Part shown: positions 1-13,510 of the stretch, one piece after another | How positions within the stretch are numbered: the first letter of the stretch is position 1 | How the letters are laid out: each line of letters starts with the position of its first letter | NCBI GenBank assembly: GCA_013396655.1 | Contig: WBMV01006536.1 | Coordinates: 41,452-105,451, forward strand | DNA from: Campylorhamphus procurvoides | Taxonomy: Eukaryota > Chordata > Aves > Passeriformes > Dendrocolaptidae | Reading direction: 5' to 3' | DNA length: 64,000 nt | The notes under the pieces: generated by a model | Told to the model about the DNA's origin: nothing | The model's database searches: none | Seen by the model: the letters and a program-made list of their open reading frames with translations, nothing else | Made by a program: the position numbers and the translations under genes

Positions 1-109
1 AGGAGGGAACAGAGGGGTCTGTGGGGTCACAGGGGACATGGAGGAGGGAACAGAAGGGTCTGTGGGGTCACAGGGAACAGGGAGGAGGGAACAGAGGGGT
101 CTGTGGGGG
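1..109. repeat. 41-bp minisatellite, at least 2.6 copies
   Basis: A 41-bp G-rich unit starting 'aggagggaacagaggggtct' repeats at 1, 42 and 83 with few changes. The array is cut by the window edge, so the true copy number is unknown. Confidence 0.95.
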
Positions 110-799
110 TGTTAAAAGGGCTTTGTTGTTGTCAGTGGGCTTTGGAGGGGCCTATCAGGCTTTGAGGGCTGCTCTGGGTGTTTGGGGACAGCACCTTGTG
201 TGCACTAAGGGGGAACATCTGCAGGGCTGGGGGTACCACCACCTTTTTTGTGTTTACTTGGAAAAGGGGTCTCTGGGGTGTCTCCTACGCTCTGTGTTTG
301 GCAGGGGCTGTCAGTGCTGCATCCCTGTGTCCCTGCCATGTCCCCCTGTTCCCTGGGCTGTGTGGGAGCCAGGACTGTGCCCAGTGCCCTGTGCTGAGGC
401 TGCTGCTGTGCCCACCACCCCCAGAATGGAAGGAGCCTCCCCTCGGGGTGCTGCCTGGTCACACACTGCCCTCCTACGCCTGTTCTGCAGCTCTGGGCTG
501 GTTCAGTATTATTCTTACCATGTTTTTAAGGCTTGAGTTTGCCTTCCTTGTTTCCCCTCCTTTCTGTCCCCACTGTTCTTTGAAGGGAGCAGCTGTTTCT
601 AAGGGGTTTTCCCCTAAATAAGTAGGTGAGACCTCAGCCCACCTTTGCTTGTAGGTGCCTTTTTGTGTCATCCCTGATCCTGCCTCTCTCTGTGCTGCAT
701 TCTCAGTGAGCTGAGGCTTTTCAGGAACGAGTGATAACAGTGCAAACATTCTTGGGCATGATGTCTGGTGAGACCAAGGGCTGGTGCTGCACCTGAGTT
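110..799. other. Unique G-rich sequence, no gene seen
   Basis: Several overlapping reading frames exist here but none has a family signature, splice context or strong start. I see no supported feature. Confidence 0.5.
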
Positions 800-1510
800 G
801 TGGAAACCCCCAGGATCAATCCAGGCTGGGGATGAACAGATCTAGAGCAGCCCTGGGGAGAAGGACTTGGGGATGAAAGGCTGGACATGCCCTGTCCATG
901 TGCATTGGCACCCAAAAACCCTACTGTGTGCTGGGCTGATCCCACAGCGTGGGCAGCAGGGCAGGGGGGTTTCTGCCCCTCTGCCCCACTCAGGTGAGAC
1001 CCCCCCTGCAGTGCTGTCTCCAGCTTTGGGGTCCAAAACACAGGAAGGACATGGAGTTGCTGGAGAGTCCAGAGGAGGCACTGAGAGGATCAGAGGGATG
1101 GAGCAGCTCTGCTATAAGGAAAGTCTGGGAGAATTGGGATTGTTCAGCCTGGAGAAGAGAAGCTTCGGGATGACCTAATTGTGGCCTTTCAGGACGTGTA
1201 GGAGCTGACAGGAAAGATGGAGAGACTATTTACAGGGGCCTGGAGTGACAGGACAAGGGGGAATAGATTTACACTGACAGAGAGTAGGTTTACATTGGAT
1301 GTTGGGAAGAAATTCTGCCCTGTGAGGGTGGGCAGGCCCTGGCACAGGTTGGGCAGAGAAGCTGTGGCTGCCCCATCCCTGGAAGTGTCCAAGGCCAGGT
1401 TGGATGGGCTTGGAGCAACCTGGGCTATGGGAAGCGTCCCTGCCCATGGCAGGGGTGGAACTGGGTGAGCTTTAAGGTCCCTTCCATCCCAGGCCATTCT
1501 GGGATTCTAT
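800..1510 (+). mobile_element. CR1 LINE fragment, sense, including 3' end
   Basis: It follows the CR1 3' order: 'gagcagccctggggagaaggac', 'gacatggagttgctggagag', 'ttcagcctggagaagagaag', 'agtgacaggacaaggggg', 'gccctggcacaggtt', 'ctgcccatggcagggg', ending in 'ccattctgggattctat'. This is the longest sense CR1 piece in the window. It contains no intact reading frame for CR1 proteins. Confidence 0.9.
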
Positions 1511-4500
1511 AAATTTGGGAACCTCTGTGGGGAGACTATTCTGAATTACTTTGCCAGCGTTGCTGCAAACCCAAATCCTGTTGTAGCAGTAGGTTATGTC
1601 TTTAAGGCAGCAAGTTCTCCCTGTGTGTGCCTCATCCTCCCCTCAGTGCCAGTCCTTCCTGCTGCCATTAGCACAGTTCCTCAGGAGGAGGTTGTGTCTG
1701 GGAGTCAGTGGGAAGGCTCAGCTTTCCCTGCTGAGGTGTGGCCTTGTTTACCCCGTGCCAGGGCTGTGAGGCTGCACTGCACACAGTCAGCTGGATGTTA
1801 GGGTTATAAATACCTCAGTTCAGAGAAGTGCTTCTTGGGATGTAAACATCAGAACAGGTGAATTACTGGGGTCAGAACTGGGGGTTAGTGTGTAGGCAAA
1901 GCTGTTTGTAAGAGTTGTTATTATTTTTCAGGCTGGATTGCCACGTGCCTTTATTACCCTTCTATTTAGGGACTCAGTCACCTTTTACCAAAATAGCCTG
2001 ATGCTGTTTTTAGCCTCTCTGTACTTACAGCACTGAAAAAAATGCTCTTTTTCAAAGCAGCCTGTGCAACAATTGTTTATACTGCTACAATTGTCTTTAT
2101 TTTCTATAATGACATCCACGTTTAAGAGTCTTCTATGGTCTAATCTGCTAAAATGCAGCAGTTTATGTAGAATAACTCTAAGAAGATTGTGTCCAGACTT
2201 ATTTCAGCTTATCTTAAATTATTTAAGAACAGGTTAAAGTAAGTTCTGCTGTCATGGAAATAGACATGTTGAATTGTTGGTGTTGTTTCAAGACAGACCT
2301 ATTTGCAGCACATGAAAAGCTTTTTGATCTTTTTCACTGCTGTCTTTTGCTGGTAAAGTTGAAGGGTTTGAATTGGCCTTGAAAGGAGTGATCTTTGTGG
2401 TAGGAGTTCATCACATCATTCTATTTTTGAGGAGCTCTGTTCTGTGTTTACTCTGAGTGGACTTCAGTGAGCCCAGTCAAGCTGCAGGTTCTGAGCTGGA
2501 AGAAGTTGTAGTTGAAGGGACCAAACTGGTTATTTCTGTTCTCAGCAGTGGTGAGAACCAAGTTATAGCAGAGCCATTTGAGGTTTGATGTAGATTGGAC
2601 CTACAGGCAGAGAAAGTGGTAGGGGGCTATTTTATTTTATTTTTTTGAGGTTGTTTTTTTTCCTGGGCAGGTTTTGAGACAGTTCTTTGAGTGGAAGGCA
2701 AGATAGTAATTCCAGAAGCCTCATCACTGATCATCTTTGTGCAAACAGAAAGATCCATCTTAGTCTGGTGGATATATTCAAAATCACTCAACACTTTATT
2801 TTCCTGTGATCACAGGAAAACCTTACCTGAGCTATACACAGCAATAAAGTATTTTTAACCATCAGAATTGAGAACTCCTCTTACTTGAGCTGATTTGATC
2901 ATGAATCTGATCTTACCTCAGTCTGAGGTACCTTCCTGTCTTAGCATGTTCAGTCTTTCCTTCTCAGAATCCAAGAGGTTTCATAACCACTGGCTCGGAG
3001 TTTTCTGTCCAGGTTATGGTAACATTTTTTTTGTGTGGTGACTCAGGCTGTCTCTGCAGGTCATGAGGAGAATCATCATCTTGGTTTATTAGTTACTGCT
3101 TTCAGCACCAAGTTTGGGCCATGCCAGGATGTGTTTGTCACTCATCTTGAACTCATTCCATGTGCTGGTGACAGGCAGCCAAGTGTTTAGATCACAGTCA
3201 AAGGAAGCAGAGTATAATGTTATTTAAAAATGTTGCTATTAACTCTACTTTAAACACCTGAAAACCCACAAGTAGGAAATCTTGGGTGTAGAGAAAGGTG
3301 AATAACACTTCACCCTTTGTAATGAATTTGCTCCAAGGCTCCAGTGCTGTAGTTAACAACACCTTTGTCCCCTTTTGCCAAAAGCTGGGCTCATAAAGGG
3401 ACATTGGCCAAGAAGTGGGACTGGATTAATAATTGCATCAGAGTTGCAGAGTCCTGTTAGGAAAGTCACTGCATGATGAGAGGCCAACTCAGCAGCCAAA
3501 TAACTTGTGAAAGGAGCCTTGCAGGGCTCCCTGAAACTTCACATCCCTGTGGGCTCTCCCTTTGTTACCTGTTCTTGCCAAAGCCACTCTCAGAGACTCT
3601 TCCTCCTTCTAGAAAATTGAATAAATACAAAGTGAGTCTCCCTAAAGCTTCAGCTCAGGATGGACTCTGGAAATGTTGTGTTCTGCTCTGGGATCCCAGA
3701 GGAGTGTGTGGATAATGAGCTCTTTCTTTACAAGAAAAATGCTGAGATGGTGCCTGCTGATAAAGGTCACTTGAGCTGTCTAAAGGATCTCCTGATTTTT
3801 AAATACCCTGCTCAATAACAAGTTAGTTTAGCTAGAGGATTTGTTAGTGGCTAATTTAACCCACATCCAGGCAAGCAGCATCACAAACACCTTTCTGTGA
3901 GGGAATGTGAAAGGATGGGCAGCCACCAGCATTTTTTTTTCCCTCTACTTTATTCATAAGTACCATAACCAGAGCTAATGCTGAGTTCAGAAATTACCAA
4001 TTTGGTAAAATTGATATTTTCTGTAGAAGAAATGTGATTGCAATATCTGTTTTTTGAGTAGACCTGGCCAGGCTGTTGATGAAAACTCCTCTCATTTCAG
4101 GTTTCTGATCCCAACATCCCCTCCAACTCCAGCATGACAATCAGCTAGAGCTTGTGGACCATCTTTTGCCAAGGTTAGTACAATTTTGGGTTCCTGGCTT
4201 TTGGATGGCTTTGCCATGGGAATTCTTTACTTAACAGCCTTCCTGTGCTGAGTCTTGACAGTAGAGAGGACCTGGGACTTGTAGTCCAGCTGGAAGGGGC
4301 TGTGTTTTGTGAGCCTGTTACAGGGAAACAATGACAGGTACTGTAAGGAACTGAAGTCCTGGGATCTGCTTTCCCTGTGTCTCATTCCATGAGCTCTCAT
4401 GGCCCTTTCCCCTCCTGTGTCTCTACTGCTACAGGTGTGATTTGCAGTCACAGTGTGTCCTCTGACCTGAGCAGAGACTTTAGGCTGGCCTGAGTGGGTT

Positions 4501-7500
4501 TTGGCACCACTTTTCAGAGCACAGAATAGGACTGAGGGCTTTTGAAGGGCAGCACAGGCCTGAAATTGAGAAGGAAAATCAATGGCTGTTAGTCTTGGGA
4601 GCAGCAGGCCATAATCACTGAAGCTCAACATTCAGTAATTTCATCTGCAGTTTGGGATTGTTTTTTCCCTCTTGCCCTCAGAACAACCTCAAATGTGTTA
4701 TGTGGAGCTATTAAAAACGGCGTTAATCCATAGATTGCCCTGGGAATGGGAATGTTCAGACTTTGCATCAGTTTTTTTGTGGAACACACAAATACAGTAA
4801 TACCCTTGTGAACTATAAATTGGAACAGGTTGTACGTATCCCCCTGTCAGAGTGGCTGGAGAATTACTCAGCTATTTGCTGTGAGAAGAAAAATCTGCCT
4901 GAGAGTCAATACAGAAATAGCCAAAAGCAGCAATAAATAAAAAGGGGGGATAGAAATGGAATAAATATAGAGAACTGAGAGCACAGCTCTGCGTGTCAGG
5001 TCTACCTCTACAACTTGTGGACAATTAATCTAGATTAACCTTTATTAGTCATGCTTCCAGTAGCAACAGTGAGGATTAGAGGAACTGGGAAATGAATGCA
5101 ACTCTCAAGCAGCTCTCATAAAACAGTGCTACGTCCCTGACCTGTGTTGGGGTGTTGTAGCTTAGGCTGTGGAGTCAGGAGTTCTCAGAAGGAAAGCAGA
5201 GCTTGGGAGCCATAAAAGCAGCAGAGCTGACCCTTGTGACAGCAGTGAGAGGTGGTGTGTGACATTTATTGATTGCTGCTGCCACGTGGCTGGGACACAA
5301 GTTGGGGCTACGTAGCTTTGAGAAACAGATTAGGCAGGTGTAAATAGCAGGGCCATGTTTAATAAAAGGGCTTTTTGGATAGATGTAATTTGTGGCCTAG
5401 AAAGCATAGCTGGCTCTCTGGGGTCCAACCCTGTGGCTCCCTGTGCTGGGACAGCAGTTGGTCCCATTTCTGAGCTGACTCTGAGAGTCCACATGATCCA
5501 CTTGAATGTCCTGTAAACTGTCTGGATTAAGCACCTGCCCCAGCCTGAGTGGTTTGCTCAGGTTAATACTCATTGACACTCTTTTTCTCCAAATGTATCT
5601 GTTTTATAACTGAATGGCTGCAGTACTCACCCAAGCTTCTGGCAACTTGGAGAAATTGGAGTGAGAGGTCCACAAAGGAGGGAAAAGGCAGAAAGGGAGA
5701 AACTTCACAGCAGCAGAGTTTCTGGTTGGACTGGAAATGAGCTGGGTGGATTTTCCAAGTCCCTCAGTTCATGTGCTCCCATCTCATCTGCTAGTTCAAC
5801 ATAACTGGAACAAGCAGTGGGGAGAAAAACAGAATGAGGGAGCTTTAACCTGTGTGAAAGTGAGCTCATTTCTTCTTCCTCTGGGTGAGTGGATTAAAAC
5901 CTGTGGTGTTCCATAATCTCTACCCCCAGAAAAGCTTAAATCTGCCTGGACTGTTATCTGCTGTGGCAGTTATGAATGAGGTCCCTAATCCATTGACATA
6001 AATGTTGCAGCAGGCACTTGCAGACTGTAGCCTACTGCTTTTTGAGAAGCCCTTTTTTGGGTGTCAGGGACTGATAGAGGCTCAGGAGATGGACACTTGT
6101 GTAGTAAAGGCCTTTATATTGATAGGAATTTTTGAAAAAATACTTTACTGCCTGTATTGGGAAAGGAGTCTTTGGAGGTTTTTAAAAGGTTGGCTTTGTT
6201 TCTGGTAACTTCAATTAGGAGTCCAACTAAGGAATAGAAAAGAAATACAGCTTATTAAAATCCCAGTTTCCAATTTGTTGTTACATTTTGCTTTCTTAAA
6301 TCCATGGAGTTTCTCTAATATATATATAAGCACAATCTGGCTCTTTTCTATAAGATCTAGTTCATTCCTTTCCATTCAGACAGACCAAGTTGCAAATATG
6401 AAAAATCATAAGATCATTCAGTGATGGGTAACTCAGATGATTCAGGCATGTTTGAGAAATGGCTCAGCTTTAATTTAAAGCACCTCAGAACTACAAGGTT
6501 TGCTCATATCCAGTTTCCATGAGTTCCCATCCAATGGTGTGTAAAATGAGGTAATGTTTGAATCTTTTGGGATTAGGCAGGTTTTAGCTTTTACCCCAAA
6601 TGCTGCTGATCTCTGGGTTCAGCTGTGCTGCAGAGCAATTTCAACCCTCCCTTTTGAGTAGGAGAGAAACCATCCATTTGGATGCTGCACTAATGGAGGA
6701 GAGTATTGATCAGGCACATTTCTTGGGCATGTGGGAGGGGAGCTTTCACATTCCCAGCTTTCTCTCCCTGTTTCACATCCTGTGACAAGGCTGGAGTGTG
6801 TCCCTCCCCCATTTCAGTGTGCTAAGCTGTGCTGGTGAGTGGTGTGGGGAGGTGGCTGTGGCTGTCACTGCTCCCATCCCACCATCCTGGGGATGGAAGA
6901 CCCCTCACAGGGTGAATGGTGTGGATTTCAGGAGGACCTAAATGAATGTATTTGATCCAAGTAGCTGCATCCACATGAGGTTTTGCTGAGGACAGTGATA
7001 AACAGCTGGGTTAGAGATGGTCCTCTGGGAATGTGCTTTACACAACAGTGAAGTGAAACCAGAATAATGATTTCTGTTACCTTGTGTTGGGTGAGCAAGG
7101 GGGAAACTGAGTTTCTGTTTAGTGATAATTATAAACCTGTGCAGAGCTTAGTGCATTAGGGCTGTGCTATGTTTAAACAGTGTCCTGTCTGTCAAGTGTC
7201 CCTATTACAAATGTTCTTTGCCAAGATCTCCTTTTAAAAGGAGGTTTTGAAAATCTCAGTTGTTTTCAGAAAATTGGTTAATACCCATAGCTGTGGCATC
7301 TCTATTTGTCTTCACTTTGTGCTGTTCAGTCATTCCAAGAGCATTTTAAAGGTGGTGTGTGTGAGCAGCTGTGGGAAATGCCACTTCACCACTTCTGGAG
7401 TGGAATCATTGCATTTCTGAGAGATGAAACTATAATTAATGCAGCAAACAGAGTGTTCTCCAGCCTCTCACCCTGTGTGCTGCAGACACTCAGGGTGTCT

Positions 7501-10500
7501 TTAATTAGGAGGCTGTCACAGCTGAAGTAAAAATAACAGCTCCAAACAAAACCTCCTCCAAAGCAGCCCTGAGATTTAAAGGCTTTGCTCCTCCCCAGAG
7601 CAGGGAGCCTTGAGAGAGAACATTCCAGCCCCTCCTGCCCCAGCCATGCCCCACCATGGGCTGGAGGAAACATTCACCTGCTGCTTTTGAGCCTGCTGGC
7701 ATTTCTGCTCGTGTGAGAGTCAGATCAGGTTTACCAGCCAGAGGTGGCCTTGGGGATTTCTGGTATCCTCAGCCACACTGACAAAACCCAAGTCATTTCA
7801 TGCAGACCATGCTCTAAAATGTCACTGGTTTGGGCATGTCTGCTCAGGACTGAGTTGAAATCCTCAGGTTAGAGGATTTGGACATGAACAGACCCTTTAA
7901 GCAGCAGGCTCTGAACTAAACCCTACCTTGTTAAGGGTGGATTATAATCATGCATTAACTGGAATATGCTTATTTATTTGGCAATCTTTAGGATTATGCA
8001 GCAGAGTTGAATATTCCTCCCAAGGACAGCCTTTGAAGACCATTTCTTTGAAATAAATAAATTTTTTTAAGTCCTGACCTTTCTTTTGCACGTTGTCTTT
8101 GATATAAACATGAAACCAGCTGCAGTTTTGGCAAGAATATCCATGGCTTCTTGCTTGTCAGATAAAAAATGAGGTGGAGTGGACTGTTCTGGAATACATT
8201 TCAATTTTATTTAGAACTTTCCTTTTTCAAGAGTGACCTTATTCAGTGCCCAAATGAGCACCTTTCCTCTACACCAACACCTCATTATGTGTGTTGAAAG
8301 ACACACTCTCTGCTTTTTTCAATTTTGTATATTTTTTTAGTGGTATTTTCCCTTTCTAAACTCCCACAAAATACGACTTCGGTTCCTGGCTAATTTTGTT
8401 GTAACGTTGCACTAGCCAAATATTTTTGTGTAAGAATTATTAGTCACAGAAGAAGGAATGTCATGGAATATTCTTAGAAAGTGGTAGAACTATGCTTGAC
8501 ATGTAAAATATTTATCCAGACATGTAAACAGAGCATGAGGTGTTTGCCAGTGTCCCATCGTGAACTTTTGTTGAAGTCATGAACTGGTTTTCAGTTCTTG
8601 AAAATAAGATATCAGGTTCTCTGCTGACATAAATTGGGAGTGTAATGGTTGGCCTCACCTGGCTGAAATTTTAGCCTCTGCTTTTGCCTCCCTAAAAATA
8701 AATCAAGATGTGTTTTCTGAAGAGCTGTAATTGTGCTAAATGCAACTCCTGTGTTTAGTTTGGGTTTGGGTTACTCAGTATTACTTGCAGTTATGAATGT
8801 GGCTCCACTCTAAAAGGAGCCTTGTGTTTGTTTTGCTTATTGGTATTATCAGTGTCTTGATGAGAATTAACCAATGTGCTGAATTCAGGGACAATATTGA
8901 TAATCTTCCCTTTGTGCCTTGGGAGCAGCTCAGCCTTTCAGCAGGACAATTCAGCTGTGGCTTTACCTGAAATGGCTTCCAGTGACAATTGTGCCCCTGG
9001 AGGTGCCACACAGTGCCCCTGGCAGGGGTCCTGTGCCATCCCAAACTTTGGCAAAGATCTCCTGCACTGGGTGGTGACACCTGAGTTTTGCCAAGCCTGG
9101 CTCTGCCCTTCCACACTGGACCTTTAGTCATGAATCTCTTTCTCAACACTGCAATATTTCAAATTAATTGCATTCCATTGCAGTTTCCCTGGGTTTGTTT
9201 CGGTTTTTATTATTATTATTACTTTGAAATCTCTGCGGTAAACACCTCCTGCAATTCAACTTTCAAAACTATGCCATCTATTGTTCCTTTTCCAAGTTGC
9301 TGCCTTGTCATTGGTTAAAAATCAATGGCAGTTGGGATTGTAGGGCATGAGTTGGGAAGGAGGGAGCAGTTACTTGTTGGGATCCCTTCCAGAGGAGGAA
9401 GGTGGAGTTTGGAGCTGCTCACAGCCTTTTTAAAATAAGAGTCAAAGCAAGGAGGTGCTTTTTTTCTGTGGGAGAAACATCAGAGAGCTTTTTGTAGGAA
9501 ACTAAAAGCTCCATAAACAAGGAGATGAATTTTGGTTTAGGCTGAGTATTCTCTCTGCTGATATTTCGCTCTAAGATAATGCACTCATGTTAAAACTTGT
9601 GTATTTCAAAATACACTGATGCTCATCTCAAGAGACCCACACTGGACAGTTGCTGTGCTGAAAGCAAAGAGGGTCATTATAACAGCTATGTAAATTATAT
9701 AAAAATGTATTTATATATAATATATACATTATAAAAGCTTTTTTCATAGTCCTATTGATGGCCACCTGCTGTGGGGCAACACATCTTGGTGATTAAAGGC
9801 ACTTTACATTCCCCCAACCTCTTTATTATCTAAAGAGACCAGATAATTGGGGATTAAAGAAATAAAATCTTGCCCGCACACTAAGAGTAATAACAAGTGC
9901 TTGCAATGGCAAAATTAGTAAATTAGGGACAGCTTGGATTTTTTTTGTGTTGGATTGGTTGAGTTTTTTTAAGATCCCACTTTAGGCATTTTTCATTCAC
10001 ACTTTTAAGACTTGTCAGGACATGTTTTGTCACTGGCAACAGTCAGGATAAAAATAGTTTCCTGCCTCTTCAGGCTCTATTTGCATTTAAAATTCTGTAT
10101 TATTGCTGATGTGGGATGCATTTAATTCTGCTGTTCTGTGAAACTGTGTTTGGAGCTGTCTGGGGAATCCAACTATATCTTAGGGCAAAGTAAGAAAGTA
10201 AGGAAAACAGAAAAAATTGATTTAATATTTGAGCTGTCAGAGGGGAACATTTCAGGTGACACTGAAGTGCAAGAGCTCTGCCCTGCTGTGTGAAGGCAGT
10301 TGAGCTGGTGCTGGTACTTACTGAGGCTCATTAGCAGTGCACTGATACATCAAAATACATTTTAGCTAACTAATTTTATCCTCAATTACTGTAAATTTGT
10401 CTGGGCCCAAGTCCAAGGTCCAATTCCTCTCTCCCTGCACAAGGGATGTGTGGCAAGAGAGTGTTTAACCAAAGGGTTTACTAAAACTGGGCCTTTTTTA

Positions 10501-10689
10501 TCATGCAATTCCTGCAAAAACCAAGCTGAATCAGGAATCTGCAGAGAGGGAGAGACTTGGGGGGCTTCTGCTGGGACGAGAAAACTGAAAATAAAACTCT
10601 TTCTGCCAGCACAGATCGTTCTATTCAACCTTTCCATGAATCAGCTGGGCAGGGAGGAGGGGGATGGACTTTTAAACTGAAATATTTAC
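1511..10689. other. Non-coding, mostly AT-rich unique sequence
   Basis: I find no exon with conserved protein sequence and no CR1 fragment. There are short AT runs (for example near 6320 and 9695-9735) and a TAT run near 9210. This is most likely KCTD20 intron 1 or upstream intergenic DNA. Confidence 0.5.
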
Positions 10690-10819
10690 ATGAATCAGCC
10701 GCCTGGGCTTTGGGGGAGTGACCAATTCTGCCCTGAGAGTTTAAACTGAGCTTTGCTCGGCGTGAGTGATTGCCGGGGTTCCAGGAGGAGTTGGGGACAC
10801 TCGTGCTGGGAGCACCGAG
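10690..10819 (+). other. Possible untranslated first exon upstream of KCTD20
   Basis: This short patch has more CpGs than its surroundings, a ccaat motif near its left end, and a donor-like gtaagtgagg at 10820. It lies about 7 kb upstream of the first coding exon on the same strand, where an untranslated KCTD20 exon is required. The base before the donor is A, not G, and CpG density is modest, so the true promoter may lie left of the window. Confidence 0.22.
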
Positions 10820-12545
10820 CACAGATGAGCCGGCAGTAAGTGAGGAGCTGGGAGGGGGTGATGGGCACGGGGAATTCCTGCAGGGAAAGAGGGGGATTAG
10901 TCCTCTCAGAGCTTCTGGTGGCTGCAGGTGGATCAGATTCCCTGCTAGAGAATCCTCTGTTCTCCTTGTGCTTTTTTTCTACAGCTCATAGTTGAGAATG
11001 TGTGAATTTGAAACCAAGCTCCATTTAGCTGCCTAAAAGCAAAACTTGAGAGAGAAAGCAGCGTTCTAAAAGCTAAAGGGATAAAGCAGCTCTTGCTTTT
11101 AGGCTTTGTGGAAACACGTGGGGTTTTCTGAAAGTTCTGTAAGCACCTCAGCAGAAAATGGTAGAATAGAACACAGCAAAATCCTGTTTTCTGCAGCTCT
11201 TTCTCCTGCTGCAGGTTTTTCCATAAGTATTTGTAGCATAATCTAACACAGATGGAGGGAAGGTCTAACTCGTAGGTGTCACCTGCCTTAAAACTTTATT
11301 TAGCTCAGTATTCTCTAGTTTGGGAGAGGAACATTTGGTTTTCCTGTCTGTAGATAAAAATAACCTGCTTATAATTGCAGTAGCTCATCTTTAGCTAGAG
11401 TTTTTCCCTTTACCCTGTCAGATCTGCAAATTCCATCCTTTTTCCAGGAAGGAGGTGGATCTTCTATAGGGGCACAGCCAGCTTTATTTAAATTGCTGAA
11501 TTTAATCAGACTGCACTAGCAAAGCTGCCACTGCCATAGTGGTAAAAAGCTCTTTATGGGGATCAAATATATAATTTTTCTGTCTTTATTCCAGTAGTAT
11601 GAAGAGTGGAAATACCTTTTAATTCTTGTTGTTGTGCTCTTTAACACAAATACCTTGAGCCTCACAGGGAGGGAAATAGCAAAGCATTAACCTGCTGGAT
11701 GCACTTCATCTGTCCCAATGATGAGACTGCCATGAGGACTCTTCTGTTTTATAAAAGTCTTTAATAGGTTACATCAAGCTAATAAATCTCAGTTATTTTT
11801 GTGCATGTGTTAGTTTTGGTGCTTAAGAAGAAATGATGCTCTGAGTGGGAGGCACTGATGTGGCTCATTTAACACTCTGGTGGTGACAGAAGGACCTAGT
11901 GAACATTGCCAAGGTGTGCAAGTGCAGTCTTAAACCATTTAAACCAACTGTAGTTTTGAATTCCATTTGTTGAAACAGTGGATTTTTGTTAAGCCTCAAG
12001 CAAAGGAGTAAGTCAGCAAACTTTGCTAACAGTGCGGCTCTGTGCACAGAATGGGAGGAACAATCCCAGCATTTCATCAGCCTCCTTGCTGTCTCTTGCC
12101 AAAGTTTTCAGGCTGCCCTCCCTTGCATCAGTCCTGCTGGACATTATTTTCCATCTATCATTTGAAGCCAGATGGAAAATGAATCCTCTCTATACTGATA
12201 GAGTTATCTCATAACAAGGGAAAAGCTTTTTGTCCTGTGCTGGTTCGACCTATAAATCAGCTTTTATTGTCTGGCTGTGTTCATGTTTGGAAAACGAAAT
12301 GAGGATCATTAATAAGTACATGAAAAGCATGTTAAGGCTCCAGGTAGATGTTTTTCTCTCTGGTGCCATCTGGGTGAATGTCCTTCCATGTTTTCTCCAG
12401 TGGTCCAGGTGTACCCACAGGTGGCACAGAGTGGCAACCTCAGCCCTGCCAAGTCTCACCTTGCCCTGAGTGACTCCTTTGGTGCTCAGGGCAGTGCCTG
12501 GGGCTCAGGCCAGAGACACCAACCTCCCTCCTTGGGGGACACCTG

Positions 12546-12633
12546 TGGGACCAGGCTGGGAGAGCTGGGAATGTTCAGCCTGGAGCACAGAAGGCTCCAG
12601 GGAGACCTTAGAGCCTCATCCAGTGCCTAAAGG
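12546..12633 (+). mobile_element. Short CR1 fragment, sense
   Basis: 'ggctgggagagctggg', 'tgttcagcctggagcacag' and 'aaggctccagggagacctta' match the internal CR1 3' region. The piece stops before the usual 3' end. Confidence 0.75.
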
Positions 12634-13124
12634 AACTTTCCTTTTACAGATTAGATCAGTCATTGCTGGTTTGTTTCTCTGCTTTTTTGTTTAGAGAAAC
12701 TTCTGCCATGTTCCAAAGGATATCTTTTAAGAAATTATGCAGATTTTGGCTGATCCAGAGTTAATTCTGTTCCTAATAACTAGCAGGTAGCTGTGGTTTG
12801 GATTTCTCTTGGAAAAGGGGATTGATGACACCGGGATGTTTTAGTTATTGCTGAGCAGGGCTCACACAGGGCCAAGGTTCCCCATCCCCCCAGTGAGGGG
12901 CTGGGGGGGCACAGAAGGATAACTGATCCGGGGGGGATATTCCACAAGATATGGAACCATGCTCAGCTGGAGGGAGATGAAGGAAGGAGGGGATGTTGGG
13001 AGTGTTTGTGTTTGTCTTCCCAAGTCACCATTAGGTGTGATGGAGCCCTGCTTTTCTTGGGATGGCTGAACACCTGCCTGCCCATGGGAATTGGGGAATG
13101 GATTCCTTGTTGGCTTTACTTGCA

Positions 13125-13510
13125 AAGAATCATAGAATCCCAGAGGGGTTTGGGTTGGGAGGGACCTTGATCCAGTGCCACCCCCTGCCATGGGCAGGGA
13201 CACCTGCCACAAGCCCAGGTTGCTCCAAGATTGAACGTTTCCAGGGATGGAGCAGTCACAGCTTCTCTGGGCACCCTGTGCCAGGGCTGCCCATCCTCCC
13301 AGGGAAGGATTTCTCCCAAATATTGAATCTGAACCTGCTCTTTAATTTGAACCCATTCCCTCTTGTCCTGTCACTCCAGTTCCTAAGAGTCCCTCTCCAC
13401 CTTCCTTGCAGGCCCTTCAGATCCTGGAAGGGGCTGGGAATTCCCCACAGAACTCTCTCTTCTCTCTTCTTTTACGTGCTAAAATGTCTCTTTTCCAACT
13501 CATTCGCTTC
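13125..13510 (-). mobile_element. CR1 LINE 3' fragment, antisense
   Basis: It begins at its 3' terminus with 'aatcatagaatcccagag' and 'ggttgggagggacctt', then 'ctgccatgggcagggacacc', 'cttctctgggcaccctgtg', 'tcttgtcctgtcactcc' and 'cttgcaggcccttcag'. Confidence 0.9.

Noticed and set aside
8876..9127. Frame with a signal-peptide-like start (LNSGTILIIFPLCLG)
   Set aside because: It begins at GTG with no upstream ATG, has no acceptor or exon structure, and the opposite strand is open as well.
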